DNA of 64,000 nucleotides from JAWSVE01 sp033852115 (GTDB lineage Bacteria > Pseudomonadota > Gammaproteobacteria > Pseudomonadales > Cellvibrionaceae). The position numbers and the translations under genes are program-made. The stretch spans positions 1 to 64,000 of the forward strand of contig JAWSVE010000001.1 in assembly GCA_033852115.1 (NCBI GenBank), in the 5' to 3' direction. Numbering within the stretch: position 1 is the stretch's first letter; every line of letters starts with the position of its first letter. Of the stretch, positions 61,683 through 64,000 are shown in pieces. Below the pieces are notes generated by a model, which saw nothing but the letters and a program-made list of their open reading frames with translations, searched no databases and was not told where the DNA came from.

Positions 61683-64000
61683 ATGCCAAAAGCACTTTTT
61701 CACATTGATCAACTGCTTACCGATCTACAGGCTGGTGCCACCGTACTTACCCCAAACAATCGCCTCCGCAACCAAATGCGGTTGGCTTATAGTCAAGCGA
61801 CTGCCAGTAAAGTACAACCATCACCGCCTATTTATTCGCTTGAAGAGTGGATTCAGCTGCAATGGTCGACATTAATTTATCAAGCACACCCTAGCGCACA
61901 ACATTTAATTTATTCCGATATTCAATTGGAATTACTCTGCGTAGACATATTAAAGCAATCTTCTCTCGGGTCACCCGGAGCAAATTATCAAATTTTGGCT
62001 GGCCAGCTCTTGCAGGCGTATCGTTATCTACTGCTATGGGAAATCCCTCTGAATGAGCTAATCAACGATGCAAGATGGCAAACCATTGATTCACAGACGC
62101 TACACCAATGGTTAACTGAGTTAGATAACGCCTTAAATAAAGCTCAGGCCATAACACGAGAGCATCGACATAGCATTTTGCGTGACGCTTTCCAACTCGG
62201 CCAACTCGATCAAATTGACGCGCTCTGTTTACAAGGTTTCGATGATTTAGCCCCTGTTACACAACAACTAGTCGATAACGCTACGGTCAGAAAAATACCC
62301 GCTATCCCCAAAGCCATCACACAAGCACATTGCACAAAAATCGGCTGTAAAAATCTCGGGACAGAAGCACGCTACGCGGCTTTGTGGAGTCAACAAAAAC
62401 TGCGACAAAACCCCGAAGCCACCATTGGTATCGTGGTGCCTGAGCTAGGCCAAGTACGCGATCAAATTGAGCGCGCGTTTGTTGAAGTATTTGAGCCCCA
62501 ATTTTTCGATCCAACAGAAAAACGCTATGCTCTGCCATTTAATATCTCTGCTGGCTTCCCTTTAGCCAGTGCACCGGTTATTAGCGATGCACTATTACTC
62601 TTAAAAATCGGACTTACATACCTCGACACTAACGATTGGCTAGCTATTTTAGATTCACCATTTTTCGGTGATATAGATGAAGAGCTGTTATTACGCTCAC
62701 GTTTACGCGCTTTTATTCGAAGACAGCAAAGTTTTAACGTTCGAGGTGCACGTATTCGCGAATACGTGCATCACCTTGCCGAAGAAAACACGCCTCAAGC
62801 TCCAGACATTCACAGTGCAAATGAATTCTCTAAGCGATTACAGCAAGCCGCAGACTATCACCGACAACATAGCGACAAGTGTGATGGCAATACCTGGATC
62901 ACTCGAATCCAGTCATTATTAGAGTTGCTCGGCTGGCCTGGCACTCGCCGTTTAGACAGTATCGAATATCAACAGGTTTCTCAGTGGTATCAACTGCTAG
63001 AAAAACTCGGCACCTTGGATCAAAGTGGTAAAAACTATAGCCACGCCGACATTAGCTCGATACTACAACGCATGGCGATGCAAACCCATTTCCAGGCCGA
63101 AGTGAAAGAATCACCTATTTATATTCTAGGTAGCTTAGAGGGTGCGGGCCTAGCATTTGATCATTGTTGGATTCTCGGAATGGATAACCAAAGCTGGCCA
63201 ACCAAGCCTGTACCGAATCCATTATTGCCCATCGCACTTCAACGCCATTACCAGTTACCGCGCGCTTCTGTAGAGCGCGAAGTTCAGTACGCTCAATCAG
63301 TCACTGAGAAACTGTTATGCTCTGCGCCGGAGATCGTCGTCAGCTTTTCTGAACAACGGGATGAAGTGGCAACACCAGCATCCACGTTAATAGATCATCT
63401 CCCTAACGGTTCTATCGACGATATTCTAGAGTCAACCACTAGCCTATTCGAACAACACCACGAGTCACTTTGTGAATTGGAAGATTCAGTGTACGAATGG
63501 GTAGACTGTCAACACGGGCCACAATTCACCCCTATTCCGGGGCAACCAGTGCGTGGAGGCAGCGATATTCTCAAACAGCAAGCTCTGTGCCCCTTTATTA
63601 GTTTTGCCAAACATCGCTTGGGTGCGCGGCCTTACGACAAACTGACGCTTGGTCTCAACGCATTAGAAAAAGGTAACGTCACTCACAAAGTACTGGAATT
63701 ATTTTGGCTTACTACAAAAAATCAAGAAAATTTACTGCAACTCGAAAATGAGGCTATTGAGGAACTTGTACGTCAGTGCGTCGACGAAGCCATGGACTTT
63801 AGTTATCAGCGAAATATTGTAGAGTTAGGTGATTTCTATTACGGCATTGAAAAGCAGCGTATTACCTCATTGGTATTGCGCTGGCTCGATATTGAAAAGG
63901 AACGACAACCGTTTTCTATCAAATCCTTGGAGGACAGTTTTACTACAGAGTTTGGCGGCCTAACCTTCAAATTACGAATTGACAGAATTGATCAACTGAA
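61683..64000 (+). CDS. PD-(D/E)XK-family DNA repair protein, 3'-truncated by window edge
   Basis: An open frame of at least 772 residues running off the window. The first part has VLTPNNRLRNQMRLAY, the mid part YILGSLEGAGLAFDHCWILGMDNQSWP and AQSVTEKLLCSAPEIVVSFS, and near the edge QALCPFISFAKHRLGA, LEKGNVTHKVLELFW and LRIDRID, which match the AddB-like proteins that combine an inactive helicase-like part with a C-terminal nuclease. The catalytic Lys region lies near or beyond the edge. It probably acts in double-strand break processing. Confidence 0.85.
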   Translation, partial: MPKALFHIDQLLTDLQAGATVLTPNNRLRNQMRLAYSQATASKVQPSPPIYSLEEWIQLQWSTLIYQAHPSAQHLIYSDIQLELLCVDILKQSSLGSPGANYQILAGQLLQAYRYLLLWEIPLNELINDARWQTIDSQTLHQWLTELDNALNKAQAITREHRHSILRDAFQLGQLDQIDALCLQGFDDLAPVTQQLVDNATVRKIPAIPKAITQAHCTKIGCKNLGTEARYAALWSQQKLRQNPEATIGIVVPELGQVRDQIERAFVEVFEPQFFDPTEKRYALPFNISAGFPLASAPVISDALLLLKIGLTYLDTNDWLAILDSPFFGDIDEELLLRSRLRAFIRRQQSFNVRGARIREYVHHLAEENTPQAPDIHSANEFSKRLQQAADYHRQHSDKCDGNTWITRIQSLLELLGWPGTRRLDSIEYQQVSQWYQLLEKLGTLDQSGKNYSHADISSILQRMAMQTHFQAEVKESPIYILGSLEGAGLAFDHCWILGMDNQSWPTKPVPNPLLPIALQRHYQLPRASVEREVQYAQSVTEKLLCSAPEIVVSFSEQRDEVATPASTLIDHLPNGSIDDILESTTSLFEQHHESLCELEDSVYEWVDCQHGPQFTPIPGQPVRGGSDILKQQALCPFISFAKHRLGARPYDKLTLGLNALEKGNVTHKVLELFWLTTKNQENLLQLENEAIEELVRQCVDEAMDFSYQRNIVELGDFYYGIEKQRITSLVLRWLDIEKERQPFSIKSLEDSFTTEFGGLTFKLRIDRIDQL

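Noticed and set aside
1..64000. CRISPR arrays, insertion sequences, rRNA genes
   Set aside because: No regularly spaced repeat array, no transposase and no rRNA sequence was recognised in the window.

Overview
The window is chromosomal DNA of a free-living, probably aquatic gammaproteobacterium close to the Pseudomonas/Cellvibrio lineage. This is inferred from gene order: gacA-uvrC-pgsA-tRNA-Cys-tRNA-Leu, comEC-exbB-exbD-lpxK-kdsB-ptp-murB, mltD-gloB-yafS-rnhA-dnaQ and lolC-lolD-lolE all match gammaproteobacterial or pseudomonad synteny. No species can be named from the sequence.

Region 1 (1-12.47 kb) is a mobile island next to the 3' end of a tRNA-Leu(TAA) gene. It holds a tyrosine integrase beside the tRNA, a second short FimB-like recombinase, a P-loop helicase-like protein of 715 residues, three ribbon-helix-helix or small regulator candidates, a DUF6881/macro-domain pair cut by the left edge, an HNH-like zinc protein, three orphan proteins, and a tightly overlapping five-gene operon of unknown function whose first product carries a duplicated NAGTGY motif. 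The left attachment site was not seen and probably lies outside the window.

Region 2 (12.47-44 kb) is conserved core: tRNA-Leu and tRNA-Cys, pgsA, uvrC, gacA, alkB, then an envelope block on the minus strand (murB, low-molecular-weight phosphatase, kdsB, lpxK, exbD, exbB, comEC), lolCDE lipoprotein export, a PilZ protein, dnaQ, rnhA, a yafS-like methyltransferase, gloB, mltD, an HDOD protein, pepN, a DUF1315 protein, a rhomboid protease, nadK, a double cyclic-nucleotide-domain/rhodanese fusion and a coiled-coil protein.

Region 3 (44-52 kb) is a metal-related accessory region. Two bacterioferritin genes appear to have split functions: one subunit keeps the ferroxidase ligands but lacks the haem Met, the other has the haem Met but lacks ferroxidase His residues. 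A 29-residue acidic microprotein gene lies downstream. A bufferin-type copper RiPP operon follows (DUF2282 precursor, MNIO/DUF692 enzyme, DUF2063 partner, DoxX protein, DUF1348 protein), preceded by a YHS-domain exported protein and a small exported protein. A divergent sigma-54 activator with a PAS domain, with three perfect CAAATATTTG palindromes in front of it, is the likely local regulator, and a plausible -24/-12 promoter sits before the precursor gene.

Region 4 (52-64 kb) contains tRNA-Asp and tRNA-Val with a nearby repeated remnant, an orphan histidine kinase, a large DUF6351 exported or anchored hydrolase, a YjbQ protein, trmA, rmuC, a TPR-like protein, murI and the 5' part of a PD-(D/E)XK-family DNA repair gene that leaves the window.
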